NCBI RefSeq assembly: GCF_001039355.2
Contig: NW_019775658.1
Location: forward strand, 233,419 to 297,418
Origin: Lingula anatina
Lineage: Eukaryota; Brachiopoda; Lingulata; Lingulida; Lingulidae
DNA: 64,000 nucleotides
Direction of reading: 5' to 3'
This document shows positions 39,093 through 52,788 of the stretch, one piece after another; position 1 is the stretch's first letter; each line of letters opens with the position of its first letter. A model generated the notes under the pieces. The model was not told the origin of the DNA. It made no database searches and saw only the letters and a list, made by a program, of their open reading frames with translations. The translations under genes and the position numbers were made by a program.

Positions 39093-39304
39093 TACCCCCT
39101 TTACACTGGACGGCGTCCTTTCTGCGACCATGACATTTGGCATCGCTGTGGTCTTAATAAGGAGACACGAGCATTGCTTTTGTATCAGAATGAATGCTCA
39201 ATGATCGGCCAGTTGTCGGCACGTAAAGTATTATACTTTTTTAACTCTCAAATGGGTCCTTACTGCTGGACGCAGAAAGGACGCCGTCCAGTGTAAAGGG
39301 GCCC
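39093..39304 (+). mobile_element. MITE family 1, copy 2 (212 bp), inserted at the LINE relic
   Basis: Best-preserved ends: TACCCCCTTTACACTGGACG and the complement of GGGCCCCTTTACACTGGACG, with arms continuing through GCGTCCTTTCTGCG. TTA at 39090-39092 and 39305-39307 is a clean 3-bp target duplication. Interior blocks GAATGAATGCTCAATGA, GGCCAGTTGTCGGCACGTA and CTCAAATGGG are shared with copies 1, 3 and 4. Confidence 0.92.
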
Positions 39305-42300
39305 TTACTTAAAAAAAAAAAAGAAAAAAAAAAAAAAAAAAAAACTGGCAGACTGAAAACATACAAGATTTTTATGGTATCGGCTCCAGTGGAATAGAAC
39401 TAACTGCCACTTAGTTTGCGCAAAATAATGTTGAAAGATGGTTTTAAAAATGAACTTGAAGTTGTTTTAAGTGTGAACAATTAATGTTATTTTGTATTTA
39501 CCCTTTGTTTAATGTCTCAACCGAATTAACATCTTTTCAAAGAAATTTTACAGCTCAAGTTGTTTCAAGCGTTGAACTGTTATTGTAATTTGAAGTGCAC
39601 CCTTTAATTTGATGTCTTAACTGTGGTTTTTCAGCTTGTTTTTAATACCACAATATTTTATCATATTATCATAGTAAAGTCTTCTGAACTTTGAAGGATT
39701 TTAGACTTAAAATAAGTAATACTATTAATATCATTATGAAGCTAAATGCCAGGGTTTTTGTTTCTTACAAGTAAATTTAATCTTTATCATAAGGTCCCAT
39801 GATTGCATAACCATATTAAAAAGCCTGTCACGCATTTGATTGAAGATTGATAGAGCCTGTTGTATGTTAAATTGATGACTAGATATATATTCTACTATTT
39901 ATTTTTTACTGCACATAATCCCGTGTGTATGCATGTAGAGGTAAGTTAATAAAATTGAATTGATTGAAAAGAACCTAATTATATAACAGTATACACAAAT
40001 ACGATATCATCATGGCACTTGGACGTTTCTAGATAAACCACGAAGAGATAGCATTATACACAAAAGTAGATTTTCATGTATGTGGATTGTAAATGCCATC
40101 CGTACTTTAAGATTACAATCAGCAGTTTCCTCTAACAATCGTGTTCTTGTTTAATGTGTGTTAATCATGCAGGGAAGGACGAAGGCACGGGGGTGAAGCC
40201 AATCCATTGCCCTTGTCTAGGGGTGAAGGCGTGCTTGAAACAAGCCCCAGACATTGACTTCGACTTGGGTAGCAACGTTGTGTATTTCCAGAAAAAAAAC
40301 TACCTGAGAACGGACCACGCACTTTCCGTTCTTTTTTCATTTAGGATCATAGGGCCAAAGTAGTGAAAAAAGCAATTAAAGGACCAGCTTTTATGGACGT
40401 TTTTCGGGACAAATTTTGGAAACTGTTCTTTGAAATTCAAACAATCAAAAATTGCTCAAAGGTCAATATATCTGTTGGAACCACGGAGGCAATCGCTCTC
40501 TACTTGACTTTTCCATGTATGTAATCAAGATGATCGATAACAAGTCTTGTTTCCTGATGTAATGGAACATTAGACTGCACGTACCGGGATATTAGAATAA
40601 ATGGTGTTGACAATTCTCTCTCAAACGTAGCGGATTATCATCTAAGGAACTTGAATGCTACCAAAGAGTGATGAACACATATGGAATAAAGAGCTGTTCA
40701 TTTGCTCAGCATGTCAAGGAGCAGAATGTCGTATTCATCATTCCATAATTCCAGTAATACTGCAGTCGTATCAGAGATGATAGGGACGTCGACATAACCT
40801 CACATAAATCATACTTGCGACAAATTGGCTAAATAAAATAGACCCTGACCCCCTCACGTCACACCAAAAATAATAATACTCATAATACGATGAAAAACGT
40901 CGCAAAAAGAATTCTATATAACACAGACAAGTGAGCTTATTCTCTGGTTTGTGTATCCATGTTTTCAAACCCACGCATACATTCGGCGAGCTATCTTATA
41001 AAACGTATACGATATTGATCGATAATACGGAAAATTTCGATGACACTTATTTAGGTGTTTATTTGCCAGTATAAGAATGTTTGATTGGAATCCTGACACT
41101 TGTTGACCGCCGCTAACATTCTAATCCAATACAAAACCAAACATACATTGTATAATGGCAATTCCGCCCACTAAATGACCTTAACACAGGATCCAAATAA
41201 ATGCATGGAACTCTAATGTAGAACAGTTTCAATTCCTGACCACCTCTGACAACACCTTTCCTCGTGCACTTTGGCATGGTGCTTTAGAGTGCTTGACCAT
41301 TCATGTTTATGCAGGGGATACGCATATGGTGAGTGAGTACAATTGAAACTCATCTATTCTGTTCTGTTGTGTTCCTTTAATGTGGACTAGGTAATTGTTT
41401 AGGTAATTGTAAGGCAGTGGCTATTTACCTCGGTTATTTTGATCGGTTGCCGTTTCATCTTGTGTCTGTTATCCGTGTCACTCTTACTTAAGAAACAATG
41501 AGACGTTTCGACAAAATATCAATTCTAGTCAAGTCCAACTTAATGAAAAACGTTATTCAACTTCCTCTCCTTCGTATACTCGACGAGATATTGGCAACCT
41601 TCAATTTTGCTGGAATTTGATTTCGACTGCATTTTCTAGAGACAGAGACAAAATACTGTCACCTTTAATTCGGCTAAGATTACTGACATGGGAAATGAAA
41701 TTCTAACCACCTATGGTACATTACTCAAGGGGTTGTTCCTCAAATGAGACTTGCAAATTGCGTAACAGCTTTCTCCAGTGCCAGGAATATAAATTGCCTT
41801 CGCAAAAATTAAGCCGTTGAGTTAGTTATCTCTAGTTTTCAGAATAACAATATCAAATATAATATTCAAATTAAAAAAGTGCTTGAACTAAAATAGAAAT
41901 GGGTAAATACTATTACACAAAGACCGGTTTAAGTGTGTCCCTTGATAAATTATGCATGTTATACGTATGTACTGCTGCCTAGAGAAAATGATGTGGGTGT
42001 TTTGGGAAGAGTAGATAATAAAACGCCGTGATATTGCAACCTTAGTACATACACAGTAATTTTTATTTAATGCAAATATGTCAATGGGTTTGTGGAAATA
42101 TATAGTTCGTTTTACATTACAGATATATGCTCTTGCTAAAAAATGATAGAATATTTTGGAAATTAGGGATAGAATTTTATTTTAAAGTATTATGTAATTA
42201 TTGTCACCAAATCATTTGATATAGCTGGTTGTATAGCATTGGCCAGTAAGAACTTTTTAAGTTACGAAATTGGATTATAAAACTCCTTGAATAATGCAAA

Positions 42301-42382
42301 ATAGTTGTTTAATATTGTGTACCCTGTATAACAGAACCGGGCAGAATGACAGGCCACGTGTACAGTATTGATGTAGTCACTG
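39305..42382. other. Intergenic DNA without recognised genes
   Basis: Begins with an A-rich tract (39310-39343) that might be the LINE tail. The rest is AT-rich with short chance frames only. Confidence 0.5.
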
Positions 42383-42780
42383 GTGTTTGCCATTGCAAGT
42401 CAATTGTGTTCTGCACATTATAAGAGTGCGAAAGCTTCCACTTACGGCAGCCGGAAGGAAAACTTGTTAACTTTACTTTTGTGGATGTGGTGGTTTGTGC
42501 AAAAACAAAAGGAAAGTGCTGTTCACGTTGGAATCACTCCAGGGACTTTCCGTAAAATCATTTAGCGGCATCGCACAGAGCAATTTAGAGGTCCAGGCAT
42601 CAGCAGTGGCCGTCCCCGTAAAGCTACAGTGGAAGGATCGATCACCCTATCAGATGTGTCGTCAACAGAGAACATGGTCAGCCCCTTCTGTGATGGACAG
42701 TGGCAAAAAAGCAAAAGAAAAGTGTTTCCAGAGGATCAGTTGCCGCCAGGAATGGACTCAACAACCCTGTTGCCGTGAAA
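42383..42780 (+). pseudogene. Broken open frame, possible relic of a DNA-binding or transposase protein
   Basis: One frame stays open for about 130 codons apart from a single TAG at 42563-42565, ending at TGA near 42778. Just before the stop is VHVGITPGTFRKII; after it RHRTEQFRGPGISSGRPRK. A helix-turn-helix-like segment followed by GRPRK recalls the N-terminal region of Tc1/mariner transposases, but the match is short and uncertain. No terminal inverted repeats were found. Confidence 0.22.
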
Positions 42781-43741
42781 TTCGTCAATTGGGGTATGCT
42801 TTTTTTCTTTTTGAGGAAGTGAGGTCTATTTCCGTGGCGTTGTAAGCAGACTCCATGATTCATGTCAAGAAGAAAAATATTAACTGAAGATTGTGAGATA
42901 GGTATTGTTGACAACGGTGATGTTACGGTTCTTGCGGCCTATGGCCTGCAATTCTTTATTAAGTTCGAACCAATCTGGTGTTTCCCAGAGAAAGCGTAAC
43001 TGCGTGTACATGCAAGTTCTGTCTAGTCGAAAAGGAGTGACATTTTCTTCTCTTTGTACTTCTTTAACGAGGTGTTAGGATTACTGACCTCCACACATAG
43101 GCCCAATAAAGAGGTTAGGGCTTAATTGACATGATTTTAGGAGAAGAGTGACGTTAGTTGCCGTGGTCACTCAAAGCTTGGAAAAATAAACGAAAAAGAA
43201 AATAAATAAATAAAAAGCATCAAAACAAATCAATGTATCTTTTATAATATGCTATCCATTATCATCGTCGTCATCATAATCATCATCATTGGGTGAGATC
43301 CACTCTCAACAGGTTGTCTGTCATGGATCGATCTTGTGCCATTCGTGTGATTTTGCTATATTTTTGACTGGTATATTCTTTAATGTTGTCCATCCATGAT
43401 TCTGTTGGTGTTCCTTTCCCTCGTTTCCCATTTAACTTTCCTTCTAATAACAACCGCTGCAAATTATTTTTATGAAATGTCCAAAGTAAGTTAATTCCCT
43501 TTTCTTGATGGTGCTCAATAATGATTTTTTTTTTTTTTTTTTTAGATTACTAATTGCACGTCATCATTTCTTTTGTGTTCATTCCCTGATATTTTTAACA
43601 TCCCTTTTTCACCATATTTCAAACGTTTCCAGTTTTTTCATTTGGATGTCCACGTCTCTGAGCTGTATAATAGTGTTGACCAAATGTAAGATTTAATGAT
43701 TTGGAGCCTTAGAAGCCATTTAGAACAGAAGATCCGAGGAT

Positions 43742-43952
43742 CTTCTGATCCACGTATCTAATATGGCGAACCCTACATGAAAGAAGAGCCGACTTATCTG
43801 CTGTTAATCTCCCAGCATTCACACGCGCCGTCCCTGCAGGGGTCTAGGAATTAAACCTTGGAGCCATGATTTAATCCGTTTTATGGCGCGTGTGGAGGCA
43901 GGGAAACCATCTTTCATGTAGGGTCCGCCATATTTGATCCGTGGATTAGAAG
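43742..43952. mobile_element. Foldback MITE, family 3 (about 211 bp)
   Basis: Two arms form a long imperfect inverted repeat. The left arm has CTTCTGATCCACG, AATATGGCGAACCCTACATG, AAAGA and later CACACGCGCC. The right arm, read in reverse, has CTTCTAATCCACG, AATATGGCGGACCCTACATG, AAAGA and CACACGCGCC. No coding capacity. Only one copy seen in this window. Confidence 0.85.
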
Positions 43953-44929
43953 TCACCATGCTGACTTCCTGAACTGGTAGAGAGTGTCCGATTCCCATTA
44001 GGTCAGACTAACCCTAACCATTATAGCTAAATGGAGGGTGGGATTTCTGTTACACGGATCATCACTTTTGTTACACCGGCTTTTCTCCTTAGTATGGACA
44101 TGGACATAGTTGAGGAAGAAATCTGATGCAGAATGTTTGGCTTATTGTCAGTCTCAGAAGTTCACATACCGAGTACAGCAGTACACTTTGGTACATGTAC
44201 AGATACCTGTACGCTGGCTGGTAGTGGTGTAGGCTTTTCACATATAAGTATCTGCATGTCGGGACTTGGTTTTGCAGTCTAAATTAGTTCAAAGATACGT
44301 ACATAGATAGTTCCTCTAGTTTTTTATAGAAATTGAATCCCGTGTAAGACAAACTTGAGTTTATACATTACCAGTATAATTCTTCATTTTTCAAAACAAT
44401 TTTGTGAGAATATGATCAAAATACATGAAGGTTCGCTTATTTATCGCAACAAAACACGTTTCTCCTGGGTGTCATCGTCCTTTAACAGCACTCTGTCTGC
44501 TGATCAGTCCAAAATTCACGTGAACAGAAACACGTGGTTGTGGATAACGTTGACATTTTTGAAACAGTGAGACTTATGTTCAAGGTTACAAAAGATACCA
44601 TGCAGACTTGCATTAAGTCAAGTGAACAACCCACACAGTCTCTAAACCACAACAACGTATCTTCGTTCTTCGCACGAACGCCATCCAAATATAATGTTAC
44701 CCAAAACAAACTAAAATTGGTTTGGCCAAGTTGCCATTATGAGAAAAACATGCTAATTATACAAACATTGTTGATGTTTTTTTTTTCAAGGGACAGACAG
44801 CATGGAAGCAGAATTGTCATATTTGTTTGTTATTCGGTTGATTAGGTGGTGTAAACTTTAGAGTATCGTATGTGTGTGCACATGCACGTTCGATAATTGA
44901 GCGTGTACACTGTATGTTGTTTTGTTTAG

Positions 44930-45031
44930 GTATGGGAGGCTTTCGAACCAAAACCAGAGAAAGTGGAGGCGACGGCAGCTTTCACCTTGTCAGTCCTTCG
45001 CCTTGGCAAAATCAAGAACCCGTTAGAACAG
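44930..45031 (+). CDS. Isolated exon-like segment (34 codons), gene unknown
   Basis: 102 bases with acceptor TTTTGTTTAG before 44930 and CAG|GTTATT after 45031, open in phase 0. It encodes VWEAFEPKPEKVEATAAF and LSVLRLGKIKNPLEQ, with balanced charged and hydrophobic residues and GC content well above its surroundings. It looks like a real exon or an exon relic of a neighbouring gene, but I found no partner exon and do not recognise the family. Confidence 0.35.
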
Positions 45032-45085
45032 GTTATTGAGAACTTAATCAGTTTTTTTAACCTTGTTTACCCTGTGGATTATTCT

Positions 45086-45187
45086 GAATTTGTGTTTTGA
45101 CAATTTAAAAAACACATTGTCGCTGACGCACAGAGTATTTGTAATTTGAAATTTTAAAAGTCACATTGTCACTGACGCACAGCGCTG
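45086..45187. repeat. Two-copy tandem repeat of about 55 bp
   Basis: CACATTGTCGCTGACGCACAG (45113-45133) recurs as CACATTGTCACTGACGCACAG after a similar AATTT..TTTAAAA lead. Confidence 0.75.
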
Positions 45188-46058
45188 TGATTTTAGGGAT
45201 GAAATATGTCTGTCTTCAATTTTTCCTGTGTCCGCGTTCAGTACAGGGTAAATGCTATAGCCCTATTATCTTCATTTTCTCTTTTATATTTGCCTATTTA
45301 TCTCGCAATGCAATTGTTTAAGGATGTTCTCCTTTGTGAAAGTTTAATAAAAAAACAAGATATTAATCACACCCCTTGCCGCTATCAGGTGGATTTCACC
45401 TTTGGTGATGTGGGATTCTGTCATTTTACTTGTAGGCGTAGTTTTCCCATCATCAAACTGAATACCACCGCGGCACAAAGACTGTATCTGCAACCGCTAA
45501 AATTGTGCGTATCATTAAACTTGTGGTCAGCGTAATGGTAACGTTATCTCAGCCCTTAATGTCACCGGTTCATATCTGCTGGGACCTTCGATATTGTGTT
45601 ATCTGATGCCTTAAACCAACCTTCTGTGATTGGCTTTGGCCTTGGTTTTATACTCAATGGTAGTTTCGAATTATTTTGATTTTGCTGATTTTATCACACA
45701 AATACGCAAAGGGGAGTTTTATGGCACTGCTGTATCAAGATTATGTTAACTATGTGGTGTTTCATCACCCTTGTAGCAAGCAGTTTCAGAGGAGAGTCCC
45801 TTTTCTGAAAAAATGGATCCATTCACTTTCTTATTTTAGCTGGCTCTTCTTGGGAAACGGCATAGAACGCTAGCACTTTACCTTGTAATATTTGAGAGGG
45901 CAAAATTAAAAAAATCCCGGTTCAAAGTTTTCGATTGATTGCCATGATATCCATTGCACACTCAATGTTTACAGTATAAATGTATCTGCATATGGTGTGC
46001 AAGACCGTATGTATTTAAGATCACGCAGGGAAACTGATCAAGAAATTGATTTCTGTAA

Positions 46059-46273
46059 AGCCTCCTTTTGCAGTGGACGGCGTCCATTTTGCGTCCCGCA
46101 TTACGGCCCCGTTTGAGAGTAAAAATACTTAACATGCCGACAACTAGCCGATCATTGAGCATTCATTCTGCAACCAAAGCGATACCTTTGCCGCCTGTCT
46201 ACGACCAGAAAAATGCCTGTTTCATGGTCACATAAAGGGCGCAGAAGGGACACCGTCAAGTGTAAAGGGGTTT
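46059..46273 (-). mobile_element. MITE family 1, copy 3 (about 215 bp), reverse orientation
   Basis: Inverted relative to copies 1 and 2. Contains CGGCCCCGTTTGAGAGTAAA, CCGACAACTAGCCGATCATT and GAGCATTCATTCTGCAACC in the complementary order. Left end AGCCTCCTTTTGCAGTGGACG is mutated; right end is TGTAAAGGGG. Flanks are TAA at left and TTA at right, so the duplication is imperfect. Confidence 0.85.
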
Positions 46274-49200
46274 TTAGATTTCTGTTTTAATGTATGAAAT
46301 AGGTAATAGCGAGTTTTATGGAAGTGTTACGAAAACGCATCATAATATATTTCTTGGAATACCCTAGTACAAGAACCCACCTTGCTTTTTTCTATCAATA
46401 GTCCTAACACAAGCACCAAGGTTTCGTGCAAACATAAGGGATATAATGAACATTATCATCGATGCAACTGGGGCAGTAATTAAACGCAAACCATCCTAAA
46501 TGTGCAGATATGGTCAATACAAACAATTATGACCAATGGCGCTTTCTCTAGCTGGGGTACACGTTGATACATCTCATGTTATAGAAATCCACAGACCGAA
46601 TTACGAGCCTCGGATTTGAATGCCTACCGGGTACTTAGACATCAGAGATGTCACATAGAAAAATAGTTTTATAGCCTTTTCGCTAAAAAAACATATGAAG
46701 TCATGAACACTTCAATTTTTTTTAATAACTCACATATGATGCTGGTTGTCCCTCATAATATTAACAGTTTTGTAGCCGTTTGAAAATTGACATACATCGC
46801 GCTAAACATATCTATGTAGTGAAGGGTTGATTGGACACTTGCTGTGCATACTCTATGCGGCCAACAAATCAGCACGCATTTATTTAACCATGACGTGAAG
46901 GCCGACCCGTCGTGTGCCAATTTTCTACAAGGCCCTGGTAATTTTCAAGTAATCTTTTTCAAATTATCCTCTATTCGTTAAAATGAAGATGTTTACATGT
47001 ACGAAGCCCCAGGACAGCGGTCGAGTATAGAGATGAAATAAAAATACTTTTAAAAAATACAGCACAATTATCACTGTTATACTTAAAAATGGTTTGTATA
47101 TTTAAATTTTGCTTATTTTAAGATAGTTCTTTGTATATTTTAGGTTTATTTAGGTGCACAATACAGAAAAAATGAGGATGTTAAGGTTAAAAAGCAAGAT
47201 GCTCCAACAAAATAGGCATATACATGTAGCCAAATAAAACATTGCAATAATAAAACCCGATATTTAAACCATTATTCCACCAAATTAATCACATTTCTAG
47301 CCGGTAATTGTTTCACATAATGTGCGTTTTGTCAATCATCCAACATGCACTATCACATTAAACATACTTACTTAAAACAGGAACAGAAATTGGCACAATC
47401 CCATGAACAACCCATTATTATATATCTATATACGGATTGAAGTATTTAATAATAACCGTGTTTGCGTTGTTAACAGAAGTGCATAGGACGCAAATGTGAT
47501 GAACTGATTGTAACTAAGTTAATTATTCAGTTGACTTATGAAATACAGTCATATTTATAAAAGCCTGATGTAATAAATGTGGAGTAATGAGTACAAGCTA
47601 CTTAAAACTCGGAGGGAGACATTAATCAATGTCCAATTACTTAGAGGACGTAAAGCACAGAAACCTGTTGCAGCTTCGGTCCCATAACACAGCATAAACA
47701 CCGGTGTCGAGTTCAAGTTTGGGCTGTGACGAATGTTATTGATTACCATTGATAATGCACGACTTTATCATGCAGTGCAAAACCTTATGTCACCACACGG
47801 TGGCAGGTGCTTTACTCGACGAAACCCTCAATTTATAATGGCACTCTCGGTGCAATGGCAATGAATATGATTGGTATAACGTGTATGTTGTAGATACCAG
47901 AGGCCCGTAATTGCAAAGGATACTTCAGTATTGACTGCTTCTTGCATGCTTCAGAATTAAATCACCGCATGCCGTTGCATCGAGCCAGATCAACAGGAGG
48001 CTCGATCGTTCCGAAACATGTAAGTGTCAGTCCGCAAAGGACTATGGCAAGGAATCGAAAAACATACGTGATTAAAAAAATAGATTCCCAAAGATGATGA
48101 TTATGGAACGTACTTGATTAAAATAAGAATCCCAGATATGATGTTTATGAAACCAATTACAAGAATCGTCCAGGTCTGTCTTCATTTTCCCCCGGTTGTT
48201 ATAAATGCCAACTGAAAAAAGGAAACCAAGTCAATTAAATGACCAGGGACCTAGAGCTATCAGTATGTGCGTCTTAGTTAAGTAACAGAAGGTATGTACG
48301 TAAGATATATAAGGTGCACAATCCGACACACGCCCAGAATGTGAGAAGACGGCTGTGGTTGCATTCTTTCGAGTTCTAAGTACATCGAAATCAAGATTAT
48401 TCCCTATTCAGCTTGAGCTTCAATTTCTCCCGAAATTCTGCGGGTGCTGTGTAATTCAAGGTGAGTTTTCTTCAAAAATATTTTAGCAGGTCTGTTTTTC
48501 CGCGCGCCTTCAAATCGTCGCTGGAGATCAGTTGAATTATAGGCCAGTAGAAAGGGGTCGCCATGTCTTCAAAGTAAACGCACATTAAGGGCCATTTCTG
48601 CATCTTAAAATCTTGACTACTCCGGGCACTGCAACAGATTTTATTCCAAAGCCAAGAAGCCGCAGGTACATAAGCCTAATAAAAATAGTGCTGTAACTTA
48701 TTTTAACGCAGCGGGGTTAATTTTACAATGGCTAGCACCGTTAAATGTTTATAGTTTATGAATTAGGAAAATTTTCGTTACATTTCAATACAGAAAGTCC
48801 GATAACAGAAATAAGAAAAGCTGTTCCCATTGCAGAGACATAAGGGTAACTTTTGATGAGCTTTAGTGAACGTGGCGGTATTGAGCTCCAGACTTAGCTT
48901 CGAGGTTGCTACCTGTATTTCCTCTTACTGGGCACTTATCTCTATCGTAGTCCCCCAAGGATTGTGCACCATTTGTTTCATAACACACTTTCTTCCGATT
49001 TTTATTAAGACCCAAGCGAAACATGCTTACCTACATAATGCAATATATATTAGCTTGAGGGTGTACATAAATGCGACAGGGAAAGTGTAGGTTAATTGTA
49101 TGTTCATTTAATTAAATAAAACAGAGAATACGACATGACAAGGGTTTATTCTTGTTTTGTTTTGACACTTACTTTGACACATTTACGAAATAATTGAATA

Positions 49201-52200
49201 TATTTAATTTAGACTCACATTGTCGATCCTAGGACGTAGATAATGCTGGAATGTTTGGCAACAGTGCGGTAGCGCGTGTGGTTGTGTTCTGAGTTTTATG
49301 TGTGTGTTGTGGGTTTTGTGTTGTTGATTTGTGCGTACGTGTGAGAGTGGGTTGTTGTGTTGTGACTTTTGTGTTGCGGCCCTTATAGGTTTCCGTACAA
49401 CAGATTAACCGCTGTAAAGAAATAGTGGCTCAGGGTAACAGCTAGAACAGAAATATGTAACAAAAGAATGTTTTAAGATCAATGAGAGGACGTTTGTTCA
49501 TCATAAACATCAAACAATATCAATATTCCCCTAAAATGTCCTTTTAAATAATTTTGATAAGATGCCTTAGTCTACTTTATCTTTTCCGGAAGTAATGAGC
49601 ACTAGATTATGGCTATATATAATTATTATAGTTTATTTAAGCTTTTCATCACAAGCTGGTTATTTCGGATACGTACTGACAGTCCGCGGGTTCCAAAAAC
49701 CCACACATATCATTATATTTCGATAACACAGTGGGGCGTTTTTAACATGTAAAATGCGATCAAAATAATTGTGAAATTTGTAGAGACGCAAAATCTATAT
49801 ATTCCTTTTTTTGCATGCCCCTTTTTTAATTTACAAAAAACTATTATACATAAATTTCATCATGTTGGCAACGTTTCTCAGATCAATTATAATAATAGGT
49901 ACAATGTAAAACAAAAAATAATGTTCTCGTCACGTTTGCTGATGGTCTAATAAATATATATAACCCTGTGGTAACGAAATCAAAAAGTTCTGGGTTACAT
50001 GTAGCTGGGTGCGAACCCGTCCTCCAATAGATTCTTAAGGGTGAGGGTTAGCGTGACGTAAGAGGGTCAAACCCTAGGATGGGACTTACTGGTGCTGTGC
50101 CCATAAATTTTATACGAACCGAACACTGCATCACGGCTGACTCTTTCAAACATGAAACCGGTTTGAATTGTTTTACAGCTAGCAAAACAACAGTTTCACT
50201 GTGACGTCATAGAAAGAGGTTTCCAAATTGAAAATAGGTCCAAAATCACCATCAACTATGATACCTTTACATAGCCTGCAGTCCATTCCTATTCGCTTTC
50301 AACAATAGCCGTATTCGTATCTTCTTCATTTGTCAAATGCATTTTATTTTATGTATCACCACTGGTGTTCATTAAAAGTTACAGGCACTGTCTCCCTATC
50401 CACATGCTTTGCGTCAAGGAATATAATTTGAGGTTTATTACCTGACATTAGCAAAGGCGTAAGCCATGACCTTTACAACAAAAAATAATAACTTACTGAA
50501 ATGTGTTTTTCTGCTGCATCTAAGATTAATGAAGATAATAGTTTGTCTTACGATGGGCTTGTAAAATGGCAAATCTCAGTTGCTTGGTTTGATATTTTCG
50601 AAATTAGAAAAATTTAAAAAAACTGACTTGTTACAATCGGAGGACAAGAAAAAAGTTCGAGTTGCACGTCTGTTGTGTGCTTGTAGCCTCATTGAAATAG
50701 AAAAACGTTTGTACCAACCTTTCAGGCAACGTGCATGAAGTACTGAATCCATTTCTCAATCTTTCACCAAGGTCGGATTTGACGTTTGTCATCTGTCAGC
50801 TCTGGTTACTGAAGTAAGCGTTTATATCTCCAAACTGAAAAGCAGGCAAGGGTCACGGTAAAGGTCATGTCGGGATATTCTACGAGAATTATATAGAATA
50901 ATAGTATTTTTATTTTTGATAACTTTACATTTGTTTCCAAATAACATAAAAATATATATGTAAGATTTTAAGTACACGTTAATTACACAAACCACTTCAA
51001 CCTAGTAGTTGAAATCATCTGAGGCCAAGCAATTTTGATCATTTTAACAGATAAATACCATGTACTTATGTCGCCAATAGGATCACCACCTCACGAACCT
51101 CTCCACCAGTCAACCTCCTTGACACATTTGTGAGCCACGCGCAACTCGGAAGTCAGTACACGAAGTAATGGCAGCATTTGAAAAACCCAGAAGTTTTTTC
51201 GCGTTTTTCAGTGGGATCCTTATTTATGACAGACAACGTGCGTTATAGATACGTATGTAGACCTGAAGCAAACACTTGATAATTTTGTGTTGCAGGCAAA
51301 TTGCTGTTGATCATTTGTACTAAATTCCGTTCAAATGGGGATTTTATAACCTACACAATAAAAAAGTAAGAAAACGAACACTGATTATCAGTGGTCCCGA
51401 TAAAAAGGTCCGGTTCAAACTCACAATCTGAGGCCGAGGGCCTATTCTACGCTCCTAACGATGTTCAATCACATGAAACAACACGGCACAAAGAAATTGG
51501 CATGGAAGGCGGATTGGTGTCACAGGTATGATGGTTAAAAAGGAGTGACTCTCAGTAAACAGGCTCAGGAGACAAAATTTGTTTTTAGGCATCTTATGTC
51601 TAACATGAATAGCAACACTTTTGGGTCGGTAGATTTTTTTTATTGTTAGTACTTTTTCAGTTTTAACTTAGTGGTTGAAAATGTCAAATCAAAATGTGGC
51701 CGATTAAAAAACATAGCATTAACGTCATCAATGTTTCCGGGGTTGTTTTGTACCCTTGCTAAAACATAACACAATTCATTTTTCCTGATGCGAGCTTAAA
51801 TCTCATTTCATCAAAATTTAAGTCAATCGTTCTCGTTAACCATTATATCAATTTTGTCTGGCCTAAACAGAACTGTTCCTGCCACTAATTGCTCTACAGC
51901 TTCAAGACGAGAAAACATGTACGGTTTTAAAGAAGAATGGAAGGCTGTGCTGGAATTTATATGTCACGAATGCATCCGTAGTTGTGAATGCTAAAGTTGA
52001 AGCAATACGATGCCAACAACTCGTTTCTCGTGACTCTTGGGTACATATCTGCACTGTAGGAGACAACCCGTGCGCGATGTAATCCTTTACACGTGCCAAA
52101 AATACTAGTACTAAAGCACTATGTAAAAAAAATTAAAGAAAACTTAAACTAAAAACTATGTTAAAACATTAGTTGGTATTGGAATTGGCTTTAGAAGAAT

Positions 52201-52629
52201 AGAAGGTGTAGTTCTATATTAATTGTGGCATTTCTCTACACGAATCACGTTCGTGCTTATTGAAACAGACATAAAGATGTTTTTTTGCCTTCACCTCAAT
52301 TTTTAAAAAAACATGCCATCCAATAATTGGTCTCAGTGACACAACACGACGTAATCTCTGCGACACTGAAAATACCTTTCCCACTACATAAATCCTGTCG
52401 CCGACGTCTGTGACTTCTCTGCCATTGGTCCACGTCACGTGTTAGGCCAGAAGCTTATATATTTCCTCACAGCGTTGTTCTAACGATATATAATATTTGG
52501 TCGGTGTACATGGTTGATTCCTCCTACACACAATACAGGTGTCTGATGTTTACTCTGTTGGTCACCAGTTTTACGTTATAAACGGGTAAGTTGGCTCTAG
52601 ACTTGGCTTCACGAAATATTACACCAATT
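46274..52629. other. Intergenic DNA without recognised genes
   Basis: AT-rich; a GTGTTGTG-rich low-complexity tract at 49260-49380. No exon, RNA gene or element recognised. Confidence 0.5.
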
Positions 52630-52756
52630 ATTTCATTGATTTTACATTGTAATACCATAAATTGTATTTATTATTTTATTTTTTGATTTTATTTTTATTT
52701 CATTGATTTTACATTGTAATACCATAAATTGTATTTATTATTTTATTTTTTGAAAG
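52630..52756. repeat. 67-bp tandem duplication
   Basis: ATTTCATTGATTTTACATTG begins at 52630 and again at 52697. The copies are identical over at least 55 bases, so the event is recent. Confidence 0.92.
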
Positions 52757-52788
52757 GTAATTGATGTGTCGGATAGGTGCATGTATAA
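52737..52788 (+). repeat. Shared about 46-bp element, copy 1
   Basis: TTTTTTGAAAGGTAATTGATG and GTGTCGGATAGGTGCATGTAT recur at 54659-54713 in the same orientation. See that entry. Confidence 0.85.

Noticed and set aside
43970-44005. Second tRNA-like word series (GGTAGAGAG..TCCGATTCCC)
   Set aside because: Too short, no anticodon arm or acceptor stem; could be chance in a region adjoining MITE sequences.
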